From: Apoderus coryli
Taxonomy: Eukaryota > Arthropoda > Insecta > Coleoptera > Attelabidae
Reading direction: 5' to 3'
Assembly (NCBI GenBank): GCA_911728435.2
Contig: OU452202.1
Coordinates: 13,619,135-13,683,134, forward strand
Length of the DNA stretch: 64,000 nucleotides
Part shown: positions 20,458-31,584 of the stretch, piece after piece
Layout of the letters: every line of letters begins with the position of its first letter
Numbering within the stretch: the first letter of the stretch is position 1
Program-made: the position numbers and the translations under genes
Notes under the pieces: generated by a model
Database searches by the model: none
Told to the model about the DNA's origin: nothing
The model's input: only the letters and a program-made list of their open reading frames with translations

Positions 20458-21386
20458 CATTTTCGGAATTCGCCGACATATTAGCCGCTCGGAATAATTC
20501 GGATGATACGAATCACGGATTCATATTAAAGTCCCGACGTTTTAGACTAACGCGTCGGCGATTTATGAAATACACGCAACGTGCCAACTCCTAAAATCTC
20601 GACGTATTAGATATCGGCGATTTACGAAATACCGTGCGAACTAGTAATACTAAATGTTAACCCATCATATTATTTACATAACTTGTGAAATTGTCATAAT
20701 TGCAATTATCAGTAAATTCTAAACCGGACTTTTCTAGATCTACATATGATTTTGATACGAGAATATTTCGAAAGCATTTGTAACAGCTTTGCACATCATT
20801 TGAACAAATTTTATTCATGCCTGTTTTAAGCCGCTTCGAACAGGCTTTTAAAACGTGGAAAGTACACAACAATAAAGATGATGAAGGTCATATCTTTTTA
20901 GAAGCGTTTCTTTCAACTAAATCGTCATCCGTAAGAATAACTTTTGGTTTAATTTTAATGGGAAACATTTCATAAAGGCCACGCACGGCTTTTAAAAATA
21001 CATTCGATTCTTGGCTGCTACTTAGGATGCAGCGCAAAGGTAATCATCCAATAGCGGACTGTTGTAAAGTAGTAAACTTTATGATTTTGTGTATCGCAGT
21101 TGCCCGTGGAATCAAGAAACATAATCGCTGACGACTGATAAAGCGTTGCAACTCTTTGCATAATTGGTGTGCAGAGTGATATGGGAAATCAAAATGTTTT
21201 TAACAGCTCAAGAAACTAGTTACACCAATCTGATTCAAAACGAAAAGATATTCCTAGTTTGAGATGGGCAATTTCATATGTAAATCGCTGACGCACTAGC
21301 GTAATACGTCGGGACTTTATGAATATGTGATTCATATTACCCGAGTTGATGCGAGTGGCTAATGTGTCGGCGAATTCCGAAAATGC
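20458..21386 (-). mobile_element. MULE-type DNA transposon with about 105-bp TIRs
   Basis: The left end (20458 on) and the reverse complement of the right end (to 21386) both begin GCATTTTCGGAATTCGCCGA and stay similar for about 105 bp (shared ATTAGCC, AAAGTCCCGACGT and CGATTTA blocks). Long TIRs plus a MULE transposase relic inside fit the Mutator superfamily. No clear 8-9 bp target duplication was found. The element is 929 bp long, so most of the gene has been deleted. Confidence 0.75.
20640..21195 (-). pseudogene. MULE transposase fragment
   Basis: On the minus strand, one frame from about 20985 reads FLKAVRGLYEMFPIKIKPK, then VILTDDDLVERNASKKI, a stop, and SSSLLLCTFHVLKACSKRLK, going on to about 20657. 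The TDDD...ERNA...FHV pattern is the catalytic MULE domain: an Asp after a hydrophobic strand, then Cys-x-Phe-His. Upstream (20985-21190) only broken frames remain. It is a single-domain relic interrupted by a stop where a Trp would be expected, and is inactive. Confidence 0.7.
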
Positions 21387-21419
21387 AGGCGGGCATGGTG
21401 CATTATTCTATCCAAAATA

Positions 21420-21825
21420 ATATTCTAAATTTAATATTTTTGCACCTCTATGTTGGCATTACTTGGAACTTGCGGAAAAATCTGTACTCAAAAGCTGCGC
21501 TTTGGGTTTTTTTTTATTTTCACCCCTTTTTACACTATTTGTGAACGCCTGTGTGATGATGATGATAATGCTATCCCATTTCTATTATTTATCTTAGACA
21601 CAGTGTAAATAATATTATTCGAAATATGGAATAATTTTCCATAGTTGTGATAGAATATAACCTAAAAAATGTCACATAATTGGTTCAAACAGGCGTTCAC
21701 AAATAGTGTAAAAAGGGGTGAAATGAAAAAAAAAACAAAGCGCAGCTTTTTACTACATATTTTTCAGCAATTGCAAGTTCCAAGCAATGCCAATGCAAAA
21801 ATATTAAATTTAGAATCTTGGAACG
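21420..21825. repeat. Long palindrome 1 (arms about 137 bp)
   Basis: 21420-21556 pairs with 21684-21825 in inverted orientation. Both arms contain TTCTAAATTTAATATTTTTG, AAGCTGCGCTTTG and CACTATTTGTGAACGCCTG. The last block is the signature of the repeat family at 25.3 and 60 kb. The arms are diverged by small indels. Confidence 0.8.
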
Positions 21826-21857
21826 TTAGGAGATACAATGTCTGTTAAATTCTTTCT

Positions 21858-22378
21858 TTTGTTACTTTTTGTGGAGAATAAAATAGCGTTTAGAAATATT
21901 CACTACGATCTTTTGTTTTTAAAAAACCATCATCAACTTGGTTTTTTTAAATACGGCCCTGGATTTTTGATTTAAAAAATAGGTGGTAAATCACACGTAA
22001 TGGTTTAAACGAGTTTTCAGTGTTTTTACCTGTATCTAAAGCTTAAAATGTTGAACTGAGAGAGAAATAAATTTTCAAATAATAATAAATAATTGTGAGT
22101 AACGACGAAAGAATGTTTTTGCAAAACCTACTACTCTGCATTCAGTTAGTTAAGTGCCAGACTATGGCGATTTTTCTTGAATAATTTTAAATAACAGCTA
22201 AAAACACTGAAAACTTGTTTAAACCACCTATTTTTGAATTGAAAATGGCTTTAAATTTAACAATAAAAATCCAGGACTGTATTGAAAAAAAAAACAAGTT
22301 GATGATGGTTTTCCAAGAACGAAACGTCGTAAGAAAAATTTGTAAACACTATCTTCTTCTCCTCAAAAAGTAACACTT
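21858..22378. repeat. Long palindrome 2 (arms about 185 bp)
   Basis: 21858-22040 pairs with about 22195-22378 inverted. Shared blocks are GTTACTTTTTG.GGAGAA, AAACCATCATCAACTTG, CCTGGATTTTT and GTTTTCAGTGTTTTTA. The spacer is about 155 bp. It starts only about 30 bp after palindrome 1. Confidence 0.8.
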
Positions 22379-22399
22379 TGATTTTACATTTGGTTTTCT

Positions 22400-23735
22400 G
22401 GTAAACGTTATTTTGATTCTTCTACCGTTAACTTGTAATTTATCGGTTTCCATAAAAATGGTAGAAATCACAACATCGACGTAATTAACTTTTTTGGAGC
22501 TTATAAATGGCTCTTTTTAAAAAAGTAATAATTTACAATAATGAAGCTTGTCAAAGCTGTCTTTAACTAATGTATGTGTAAAATTTACCCAAATGCCCCC
22601 TGTATCTACGCCAATGAACAGTTAATGAAAGCCAAAATAATGCAGATTATTTAAGGTTATTGGTTCCCAGATGCATGTAAAATTTTGTCAAAATCGGTTA
22701 ACTAGTTTTTGAGAAATGAACAAATAGTTAATTTGACCACCTTTTATCTCGATAACGAAGCATTTGCGGACATGGGTTCAATGGCAAAAAATGCTTAAAT
22801 TACTTTCAGGAATCTCCAGTTTTCGTTTGATGCAACCATAATGAATCACCCTCTATAATGACGAAAACACTTATTTTCAGCGAAATTAAAAAAATATATG
22901 AAACGAATAGCCTCCTTATACATATATTACATATAGGATATGGAGAGCTAAAAATGTTTACAATGTTTCAGGCAACATAATTCCTCATGAATTTAAAATG
23001 CATACCCGACACGTGGTACTAGGTAACAATTTAATTACTCTCCCCACAATTAGGTATAGCTATTAAAATTTTGAAATACCTCATGTCATAAAAACATTTC
23101 TATGACCCTGTCTAAATTAAATTTTTGCGATCATAATCGCTTACTATTTACGATCCAAAAGCTTGTAATCTCGAAACTTGTTTAGATTCCATTATCGTGA
23201 TTGAAGTTTCTAAGTAAGCATGCAGTTTTTTCTATAACCTCATGTTATGCATTATGCTCGAAACTTAAAGTTTTGTTATACAATAGCTAAACATTTACAT
23301 TAGATTTGGCTACAAACAACATTATTACTAAACTTTGGAAGGAATATACAGGGTGTCATAAATAGAGTTAGTTACTTCCGAAAAATCGAAAAATGAATAA
23401 ACATCACATTAAAACTGGTGATAGGCTCGTGTAGATAAGCAACAAATAATAATAATCATAAAAACTTAATAGAAATTGAGGAAATCCTAACAAAACTTTC
23501 ATAACTTCAATAAAAAAAATCCCGATGGCAGCCAGTCATAAAAGTAGATTTTTGATTTATGTATTTTTTATTTATACTTAGTCTACCACTGACACCCACT
23601 ATTAATAAACAAATAATGGAATATTCTGACAGTCGCCAAATATAACAAAGTGTCATATTGACAGTTATTTTAACTGAAATACCCATTATACTATAATACA
23701 TACGTAAGTATGATCTTATTGTTATTTCACCGGTG
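22400..23735. other. No gene seen; repeat-like consensus and orphan TIR end
   Basis: CAAAATCGGTTAACTAGTTT at 22690-22709 resembles phrases common in insect dispersed repeats. A TATACAGGGTGTCATAAATA end lies at 23347-23366. The block ATATGGAGAGCTAAAAAT at about 22937-22954 recurs at about 26505-26522. Confidence 0.4.
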
Positions 23736-23739
23736 TTTA

Positions 23740-24060
23740 TTTGTCAAAATAATTACAGGTATAGCGGGTGATATTTTTTTTATTTTTTGTTACTTTATAT
23801 TGACTTACATTTACTTAAATATGCCAGCGATGAAAAAACTCTCCAAATAAACATTGTAGAGATTTAAGTGCTCTATCATTTGATATGTAACATCGATATT
23901 TTCTATTAACAATGAAAAAAGATGATTTTTTTAAAACTTTGACAGGCCGCCATTCTGAAATTAGCTCTCCGATTTCAATCGCCAACGAACTCACGCGATT
24001 CCATGACCTAGCCGATTTTTTAACCAAATTTTGTTTCGATTGGTCAAAAAATGCGGCCTA
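23740..24060 (-). repeat. Dispersed repeat, inverted relative to 29465-29790
   Basis: Reverse complement of this stretch matches 29465-29790 nearly throughout: CCAATCGAAACAAAATTTGG, a GAGCACTTAAATCTCTACAATG-type block, then a CAATATAAAGTAACAAAAA block. The copies are about 5.5 kb apart and face each other. Confidence 0.8.
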
Positions 24061-24255
24061 GAACGTGGCGCAAAGTTTCTATATCCCATATATATATATA
24101 GATATATAGACTTTTAAACTGAGGTCATTTTAGGATCCAGGGGTCATAAAATGAAGTACTGCATAAAAATTTTACAAAATTTCGGTTGTGTCGATCTCCT
24201 GAATAGTTAGATTGTTTTTAAAAATCTACTAAAAGGTATAATTTTTCTATTTTTT

Positions 24256-25044
24256 TGACAATTAAGTGGCAAAGATAATGTTGTCCAAATGTTGACCATC
24301 GCGCTGCTGGCACTCTTCTGACCGAAAACGGAAATTAGCTGCCGCACGCTTCTACACATCTTTCTGGAAATGGCGGCCATTTCGGGAAGGATGTTGTGCT
24401 TCAATTGCAGTAGAGTTCGTGGTTTGTTTGTATACACTTGTAAGATCGGAGTTTCTAGCAGGCCAGTTGATATTGCCCAGACGAGATATCACTTTTACTG
24501 GGAAAAGTTGATTGACAACCGCAAACGATTGGTTGGAGGTATGACAAGGGGTCCCATCTTGTTGAAACCATGTTTCCACATTAAAATCTTCAAACTCCTG
24601 GAATTGTGGAGCCAAAAAGTTCCTTAACATATCGCCATACCGTTTCAGTACTCGCCCTCGCCGGTCTTCAAAAAAATAAAGCTCAATGATGCCTTCCCCA
24701 GACCCATGTCTGGTGTGCTACCATGCCCAGTTTGCTTCGTCACTAAACATTTTTTGAAACGTTGGGAAGCATTTCATTTTCAAAATTCAGTCGGAGCGGA
24801 TAGTCGGCAACTTTCAGGTCTTGAACGAGTTGATTTTGTATGCTGTAAGATTTTAATCTTGCTACAGAATCTTGTGCAACGGCGATTTTTTAATGTTCAC
24901 TCCTTGACTGCGTTTGCGAATTGATTGAGAGGGATTTTGAGGCCCTGAAACTCTTACTTCTTCAATTGTTTGTTGGGTTCGAACCATCAGAATAATCTCC
25001 ATTTTTTGTACAATTTGCTGTCTTAAAACTCTCAGTTTCAACAA
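24256..25044 (-). pseudogene. Tc1/mariner-type transposase, broken
   Basis: Minus strand: an N-terminal part (25044-24862) with LRQQIVQKMEIILMVRTQQT and an arginine-rich SQSIRKRSQGVN stretch, then a decayed linker. From about 24690 the frame reads FEDRRGRVLKRYGDMLRNFL, followed by WFQQDGTPCHTSN (second catalytic Asp), and INWPARNSDLT (third block, where a Pro before Asp is lost). A deletion and frameshift follow, then YTNKPRTLLQLKHNI and a C-terminal RSEECQQRDGQHLDNIIF. The first catalytic Asp block has been lost to a deletion between the two halves. Confidence 0.8.
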
Positions 25045-25158
25045 GCTACTGATTTCTAAGATATCGCAGATTTATCATTAATTATAAAAAATTTTTTAAA
25101 TAAAGACAAAAAGCACTACCTATTGGCCGTTTGTGAAAACATAAAACGTGACCCTCGT
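24256..25158 (-). mobile_element. Tc1/mariner-type relic with one recognisable end
   Basis: The outer end at 25122-25158 reads, on the minus strand, TACGAGGGTCACGTTTTATG, a typical terminus for this group. A transposase relic runs inward from it. I could not match a second terminus near 24100-24260, so the far end may be deleted. Confidence 0.55.
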
Positions 25159-25324
25159 ATATAATATGTTTTATTTTGAAAACGTTTCGGTGTTACATTT
25201 TTTACCAATCCTGTTTATTTTATTCGAAAGCCGAAGAGATTTTTGTGGTTAAAGTTTTTTTGTTATTTTGAGTAATTTCTTTCATAAAACATTCCCATAT
25301 ATAAGATGACACATAGATGGCGTT

Positions 25325-26485
25325 ACTAAAGTACATATTTTTTTATTTTGACCCCTTTTACACTATTTATGAACGCCTATGAAAACAAGTTATTTATAAC
25401 ACATTTTGTAGGTTATATTCTATCAAAGCTATAAATAATTAGTCAATATTTCTGCTATGTTTAAAAAATACGTTTTTTTCTAACTTTTTTTTTATATTTT
25501 TTTCGAATGTCAATGTGGTCTCATTGTTTAGGTTAAATATTTTAGGTTATATTTAATTAAACGCACAAATAATTATTCAATATTTCGGATAATTTTAAGA
25601 ACTATGATTTTATTAATTTTTGAACCCTCTTTTAAACCCCTTTCCTACGCTCAATGTTAATCACCACCTATAAATATCCAGTAGTATTTTCTTACCAAAT
25701 GTGGTTAAAATTTGTTAAGTGGTTTTTGAGCTATCACGGATACAAATTTTATAGAATTTTCACGGACGCCTATGGTACATTATTTTTTGTCGTGTATTTT
25801 TAACACCAATTCAACTCGTTAAATAATTTTAAATTTTAGATATTTTTTTTTATTTTACCCCCTTTTATACTAATTACGAACGCCTATGTAAATAAAAATT
25901 TTATGCTGCATTTTGTAGGTTATTTTATATCAAAGCTATATATAATTAGCCAATTTTTCCGGTATATTTTGGAAACATTTTTTTTTTCGTTTTAGACCCT
26001 TTTTATAGACTATTTTCGAACGCCTGTGTGAACCAATTCTTTTATGGAATATTTTTTAGCTTATATTGTATCAAAACTAGGAAAAATTATTCCATATTTC
26101 GAATAAGTTTAGGAAATATATATATTTTTATGTTTTGACCCCTTTTCCACTATTTATGAACGCCTATGATAGTAAGTTATTTATGACACATTTTATAGGT
26201 TATATTCTATCAAAGCTATAAAGAACTAGTCAATATTTCTGCTATGTTTAAGAAATTCGTTTTTTTAAATGTTTTTGCCTACGCTCAATGTTTCCCAAAA
26301 TCTAATCAGCTCCTTGCCATATCCAACAGTATTTTTGTACCAAATTTGGTTAAAATCTGTTAAGTGGTTTTTGCGTTTTCGTAGATACAGACAGACATAC
26401 ATTTTTTTAAAACTACTTATTTATGTATAAAATGACAAAAAACAAGTATTTCCGGTAAAATTAAAAACAAATTTTCGTGAATTAA
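25325..26485. repeat. Tandem-like AT-rich repeat block A
   Basis: Several subunits of about 140-200 bp each open with a CCCCTTTT.CACTATTTATGAACGCCTATG-like line and continue with a GGTTATATTCTATCAAAGCT block and TTTCTGCTATGTTTAA or a TCGGATAA variant. The whole 1.15 kb block, including the internal CTACGCTCAATGTT and GGTTAAAATCTGTTAAGTGG phrases, recurs at 60060-61535. An inverted fragment lies at the window end. No coding potential. Confidence 0.8.
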
Positions 26486-26521
26486 TGTAATATATTACAT
26501 ATATGATATGGAGAGCTAAAA

Positions 26522-27445
26522 ATACAGTGAAACCAAACAATGGCTTGATAAATAATATCCAAATTCTGCTTCATCGAGAGAAATGGTAGGTAATGGATTG
26601 CTAAATTTAAACGTGGTCATACCAGCACAAATGATGCAGAAAGCAGTGGAGGCCCAAATGAGGCTGTTATTCCAGAAAACGTCAAAAAAATTCACAAATT
26701 GGTTATGAACGATCGCAAATTGAAGGTGCACGAGCTAACTGACATTGTAAAGATATCAGATGGTAGTGTTTTTACCATTTTACATGAACATTTGGATATG
26801 CGAAAGCTCTGCGTAAAGTGGGTGCCGCGTAAGCTAACAGTCGACCAAAAACAACAAAGAATTGTTGCTTCAGAGGAGGGTTTGGCGCTGTTAAACCGCA
26901 ATCAAATGGAATTCTATCATCGATATGTGACAATGGATGAAACATGGCTTCACTATTACAAACCAGAATCCAAAAGACAGTGGACAGCAATCGACGAAGC
27001 AAAACCAAAGCGAGCAAAGACGCAACAGTCGGCCGGTAAGGTGATGGCGTCTGTATAAAGGAACCACCATCAACAGAGTCTAATTCTGTGCACTTTTGGA
27101 TCGATTGAAGGCTGAAATTGCAAAGAAACAGCCACATTTGCAAAAGAAAAAAGTGTTGTTCCACCAAGACAATGCACTGTGTCACAAATCGATGACAACT
27201 ATGGCAAAATTGATTGAATTAGGCTTCTAATTGCCTACCCACCCACCGTATTCTCCAGATTTAGCTCCCAGTGACTTGTTCTTGTTTTTAGATCTCAAGA
27301 GAATGCTTGCTGGAAAGAAATTTAAGTGCAATGATGAAGTAATCGCTGAAACTGAAGCCTATTTGGACGAGAAAGAGAAATCGTACTATGAAAGTGGAAC
27401 TTGGAAAATCGCCATACTCGTTGAATTCCGTTTTGTATTATAATT
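26522..27445 (+). pseudogene. Mariner transposase relic M2
   Basis: Same family as M1 and M3. 5' truncated at about 26522, next to a block that recurs at 22.94 kb. It encodes CNAPS-free N-terminal scraps, then VHELTDIVKISDGSVFTILH, WVPRKLTVDQKQQR, YVTMDETWLHYY (first Asp), and FHQDNALCHKS-equivalent (second Asp). HPPYSPDLAPSDLFLF follows (third Asp, mariner spacing). It lacks about 47 bp near 27054 that M3 retains, which shifts the frame, and another shift splits the C-terminal part (27231-27443). No right TIR was seen. Confidence 0.85.
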
Positions 27446-27449
27446 GCTC

Positions 27450-29255
27450 ACATGCAAATACTAATCATACCAGCACTCAAGTATGCAAAATAGATTTTAA
27501 ACAAAATTAATATCACCTCTCATATACCACTACCACATCTTTATTAAAACCATAATTACAGTTGTTTCATGTGGGTAAATCCTATATACTAAGGCATTTA
27601 CAAACATACTTTGTCTAAATGCCGTCACATGAATTCTGAACGAGTTAGTTAATAATTTCTTTTGTATTCAACAAGTTGCGGGATGTCACCCGGCATACAT
27701 TTAGATTATTATTTGTGCTTGTTGGACTGTATTCAAATTTCTTACGAAAGGATGAAATTTTGCATGTTTAGTATCTGATATAAACGGGAAAGTTTATGGA
27801 ACATAAAATATAGAGTTGGATTTTACAGACTTTAAGATTGAATAAATGTATGTCTAATGGTTGAGCAAAGAGCTTCGTCAAAAAATAAACACAATAAGAA
27901 TTTGAATAAAAAACGCATTTACTGCTTTGGTATAATGTGTTTGTTGCATCTTTTTAATTTGAGAGTCAATACTGATACTATTCTTCTGGGGTCCATCCCT
28001 GCGTGGTTTGAAACAAATTTGAGTCATAATTTTAGTTTTGAAAAATCAAGTATATGCCTTGAAAATACTGGTTTTTTAGGCAGTACAATGTCCTTTCGGT
28101 TGCAGTTACGACAAAATGTTATCCAGAATGAAAAACTGAGTAACTGTACAAAAGTTCAAAATCCTAGGCCTACTCTAATTTATAATTAACAATAAAGTAA
28201 AAAAATGTAATTTGAAAAGTATGCCATGGTAAAATAAAAACAATGAATGTTTGTTTTGAGAGCCGTGAATTGACAAGGGTAATTTTGTTGACTGTTGAAT
28301 GATAGCTTTTAACACTTAATAATGCTGAACGCAGACTTTTATTTGGTTCAATACTATGGAATTGGTGAGATTAATTAATGGCGTAATTAGTTGTAAAAAT
28401 GGAAAATACACTGAAGTAAGCAAAAGTATCTATCTACTGCTTGGCGACTGATCAAAAAATGTTTGGTAACTGGAAGTATTATTTATAAAAAGAAAGAAAA
28501 GAAAAACTCTATGAAAATGACGCAGGTTGCTCTTCATTTGTTAGAAGGAAAATCGAAAATGTCATTGAGGCGTCGATGTAGAAATACAGAAATGAGCTGA
28601 ATTCATTTGCAAAGGGTTTTTATAATTTATTGAAAATTATATAAGTGTCTATTATTCCAAGTTCTATTTATTACAAATTGTTATTTAAATATTAAACATG
28701 AAATATTCGAGAAATTTTGATTTGTAGGCCTAGGATTTTGTACAGACAGGTACTCAGTTGATTTTTCAAAACTAAAATTATGTCTCAAATTACTTTCAAG
28801 CCAAACTGGACCCCAGAAGATCAAATTTAAACTCGATATTATATAGTATTTTACAAGACGCGTATCATCTATCCGGGGACACACTGTATACAGAATTCGT
28901 TAGGAAATTTTTTAAACTTTTTAATCTTTTGAAAAAATTTTCGTTTACGTCGATGGTCAACAAACACAATAGGGATTATTGACACCTGAACACACACATA
29001 TGCGCATTTAAAAAACATGAAATTCGTAATCAGAGAACCTCCAAACGTTTAGTGTGCGAAACGGGGGGTAAAAAATAAAAAAAAAATCTGCCCCAAAACT
29101 TCTCGACAGGAAAATATAATCTAAAATATATGGCCTGCCTAACGAAACATAATTTTAATATTTATTATAATTATTGTATTATTTTTATTATTTCCAAAAA
29201 ATTAACTTACGAAACTAACTAGGTATTTTATTCAAAAATTAGAAATAAAAAAAAT
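27450..29255. other. No gene; inverted pair of a dispersed repeat
   Basis: 27985-28190 and the reverse complement of 28715-28830 share CATAATTTTAGTTTTGAAAA, CTGGGGTCCA and AAAATCCTAGGCCTAC blocks. The second copy runs on to a terminus CACACTGTATAC at about 28880-28891. The ORFs over these copies (27857-28189 and 28681-28884) resemble each other only because the DNA does. Confidence 0.55.
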
Positions 29256-29259
29256 ATTG

Positions 29260-29331
29260 CCAGAGCTGGGATTTGAATCCAGGACTTTCCGTATGTTAAG
29301 CACGCACTCTACCACCGACGACACAGACGCT
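29260..29331 (-). repeat. tRNA-derived SINE head, copy 2
   Basis: Minus strand: an A-box-like GTCGTCGGTGGTAGAGTGCG, an anticodon position reading AAC in CTTAACATACGG, and a B-box-like GGATTCAAATCC. It is followed by CAATATTTTTTTTATTTC, which matches the 3' flank of the 63.43 kb copy. It is not a functional tRNA. Confidence 0.6.
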
Positions 29332-29365
29332 TATGTAAATTATGTTCTACAAGTATATGTAAGAG

Positions 29366-29797
29366 TTATACAGGGCGTTTCAAAAAGACGCGGCAATATT
29401 TTAGTGGGGGTGTGATTTCTCAAGTAAATTTATGAAAAAAAAAAAAACGCATTGTTTCCAAGCAGCATGTTATAGGCCGAATTTTATGACCAATCGAAAC
29501 AAAATTTGGTTAAAAAATCGACTAGGTCAATGTCTGGCTTGAGTTCGTTGGCTATTGAGGTCGGAAAGTTAATTTTAAAATGGCGGCTTTTCAAAGTTTT
29601 AAAAAAATCATTGTTAATAGAAAATACTGATGTGACATATCCAATGATAGAGCACTTAAATCTCTACAATGTTTATTTGGAAAGTGTTTCATCGCTGGCT
29701 TATTTAAGTAAATGTAAGTCAATATAAAGTAACAAAAATAAAAAAAATATCAAGACCCGCTACACCTGTAGTTATTTTTGACAATTCAACACCTGGG
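29366..29797 (+). repeat. Left end and body of a TIR-type repeat
   Basis: The terminus TACAGGGCGTTTCAAAAAGA (from 29371) resembles the ends of the 33332-34925 element (TTTCAAAAAG.CGCG.CAATATTT). The body from 29465 is the inverted partner of 23740-24060. The repeat is interrupted at 29797/29798 by the THAP element. Confidence 0.65.
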
Positions 29798-30962
29798 CAC
29801 AGTATAATAAATAATACAGTATTCTGACTTTCTGCTTGCGAGCCGTCCTGCGCATTTCGTCGCGCATGCCGCCATTATGGGTTCCAACGTCACAATAATC
29901 ACATAGTCGTAGATAAATACCGTTCACTCCTGTGTTCAATATATAGTTCATTGTCGGCGTGTACGAGATAAATAAATATTGTGTTTAAATCTAATTCTGT
30001 GTTTTTGGTATAGTGTTCGTGAGAATTAAAAGGATTTTATTTTATTTTACAATGAACAATCATGGAGGACATGTTGTGTGTGTTGCAAAATGTTGTCCCA
30101 ATAAGCGGTACACTTGCTCTAAACATTTTTTTCGCATCCCCAAAGATCCTGTTAGGTGAGTAATAAGTAAAAATTAAGATGAATACTAGATAATTTTACG
30201 TTTATAACAACTATTTGTATAACCGTAAAATTTATATTACGAAATGACAGTATCTAATATGTTTTTAAACTAAATACAAGTGAAACATAAACACAAGTTG
30301 TCTCGTGGTGAGATAGCATGATAACGCAATCAGCTACGGGTTATATTATTGACAATATATATATATGGTCCTTGTTTGACTAAAATTGCTGAGAACAGGA
30401 TTCAGTTGATTCACACGGCTTGTATGTGGAATTCGTAGGGGTGAAAGAGGCTAGCAATAAGATTAAGGAAATCGGCTGGTTAAGAATGACATGTAATAGA
30501 ACAAATTAATTTGTAAACATAAGCTACCTACTTAATTTGGCCAGCGATGTAAAACTATTTTCAGATAGGTTTAAGCTAAAATATAAGTTACGTTTAGGGT
30601 AAGTTAGAAAGCACTGCTTCAACTTTTATAAAAATGTCTTTTTTACTAATAAAGTCTGTATTATTGTTGTGTTTATTATTATTATTATTAAAAATCACCC
30701 AATCATGTCAACATTTAACTGATACCACTACTCAAGGCTGTTTTCAATCACTATGACCACAAATATTTCTGAAATTGACAGCGATATTATTGTCCTTAAA
30801 TATTTTTACAAAAATGAAAATACAGTACTGTGGTTAGAAACCGAAAACTATAATTATTCTTAGTCAGGACCTGACTTGTAACCCAAAATGGCGGCGTCTT
30901 ACGTCACAGTTTATTTCAAAGTGCCAACGTGAAGTCGGAATGCTGTACTTATTAATGCTGTG
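29798..30962 (+). mobile_element. 1.17 kb TIR element carrying a THAP exon
   Basis: Left end from 29798 and reverse complement of the right end to 30962 align as CACAG(T/C)AT..AATAA, then TACAG(T/C)ATTC(T/C)GACTT. A subterminal block GCCGCCATT(A/T)TGGGTT is also shared in inverted orientation, giving roughly 95 bp of gapped TIR. The flanks ACCTGGG (29791-29797) and ACATGGG (30963-30969) could be a target duplication with one mismatch. P elements encode an N-terminal THAP domain and make 8-bp duplications, so a P-like origin is a reasonable inference. No transposase core was found. Confidence 0.65.
30052..30155 (+). CDS. THAP zinc-finger domain, first exon (partial)
   Basis: ATG at 30052 opens 34 codons plus two bases, ending at a strong donor AG|GTGAGT (30154-30161). 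The peptide has the start of a THAP C2CH finger: Cys10, then Cys14 (CVAKC), followed after 12 residues by HFFRIPKDPVR, the characteristic F-x-x-(I/F)-P-K-D motif before a conserved Trp that should lie in the next exon. THAP domains bind DNA specifically and occur in P-element transposases and many host regulators. The next exon was not found in the window. The flanking 5' region (29830-29920) is CpG-richer than its surroundings. Placement inside a TIR element favours a transposon gene with its body deleted over a host gene. Confidence 0.65.
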
Positions 30963-30969
30963 ACATGGG

Positions 30970-31580
30970 GGTCTATTCTTGTTGGCTTGAGAAAAATATC
31001 ATTTCATGAGAACGGGTGACGAATTTCGAGAGAACAACGCAATTTGCTTATTCTTGAAATGTTCACTTCTATCAACTATTAGGAGAACGCTGCTCTTGGT
31101 TCAGAGTGAGAGAAGCGATATCATATCGAGAGAAACATGCGCAGATGACAGCATTTGGGGGTTATGTTTGTTCTTTTGAATTATATATGCTAACGTTGCA
31201 TGGTACAATATGTGCTAACATTGCTATATGATTTTGTAGCACGTTGTTTGATGGTGCTTTTTTTTTCTTATCTACAGAGTCACCAGCGACTAATATTATT
31301 ACCACTGGGACATAAAAGAACTGTGTTCAAATAATAAAATGAGCAAAAATAATGTTTATTTATTATAAATAAAAATTATAATAATTTTGACATATCAACA
31401 ACTATTGTGCCAAAAATCAGTAAGGTCACATAAAAGTAGATTAAATGTCACTCTGAAATGTGACAACGGTGCCTAGAATCTTATACTGCGTTTCGAGAAT
31501 TCAACAACAATTTCTCAAGAGAACAATCATAGGATGTGAACCATCGTTTCTCTTGAAGTGAACACTCCCTTCTATTGAAC
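30970..31580. other. No gene seen
   Basis: AT-rich sequence with loosely repeated GAGAGAA(C/G) and AAGTGAACACT-like phrases at 31030-31110 and 31490-31580. No pair clear enough to call. Confidence 0.35.
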
Positions 31581-31584
31581 TCTC

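Noticed and set aside
27857..28189. 110-codon plus-strand ORF resembling the minus-strand ORF at 28681-28884
   Set aside because: The resemblance comes from inverted copies of a dispersed DNA repeat; the frame is not conserved over its whole length.
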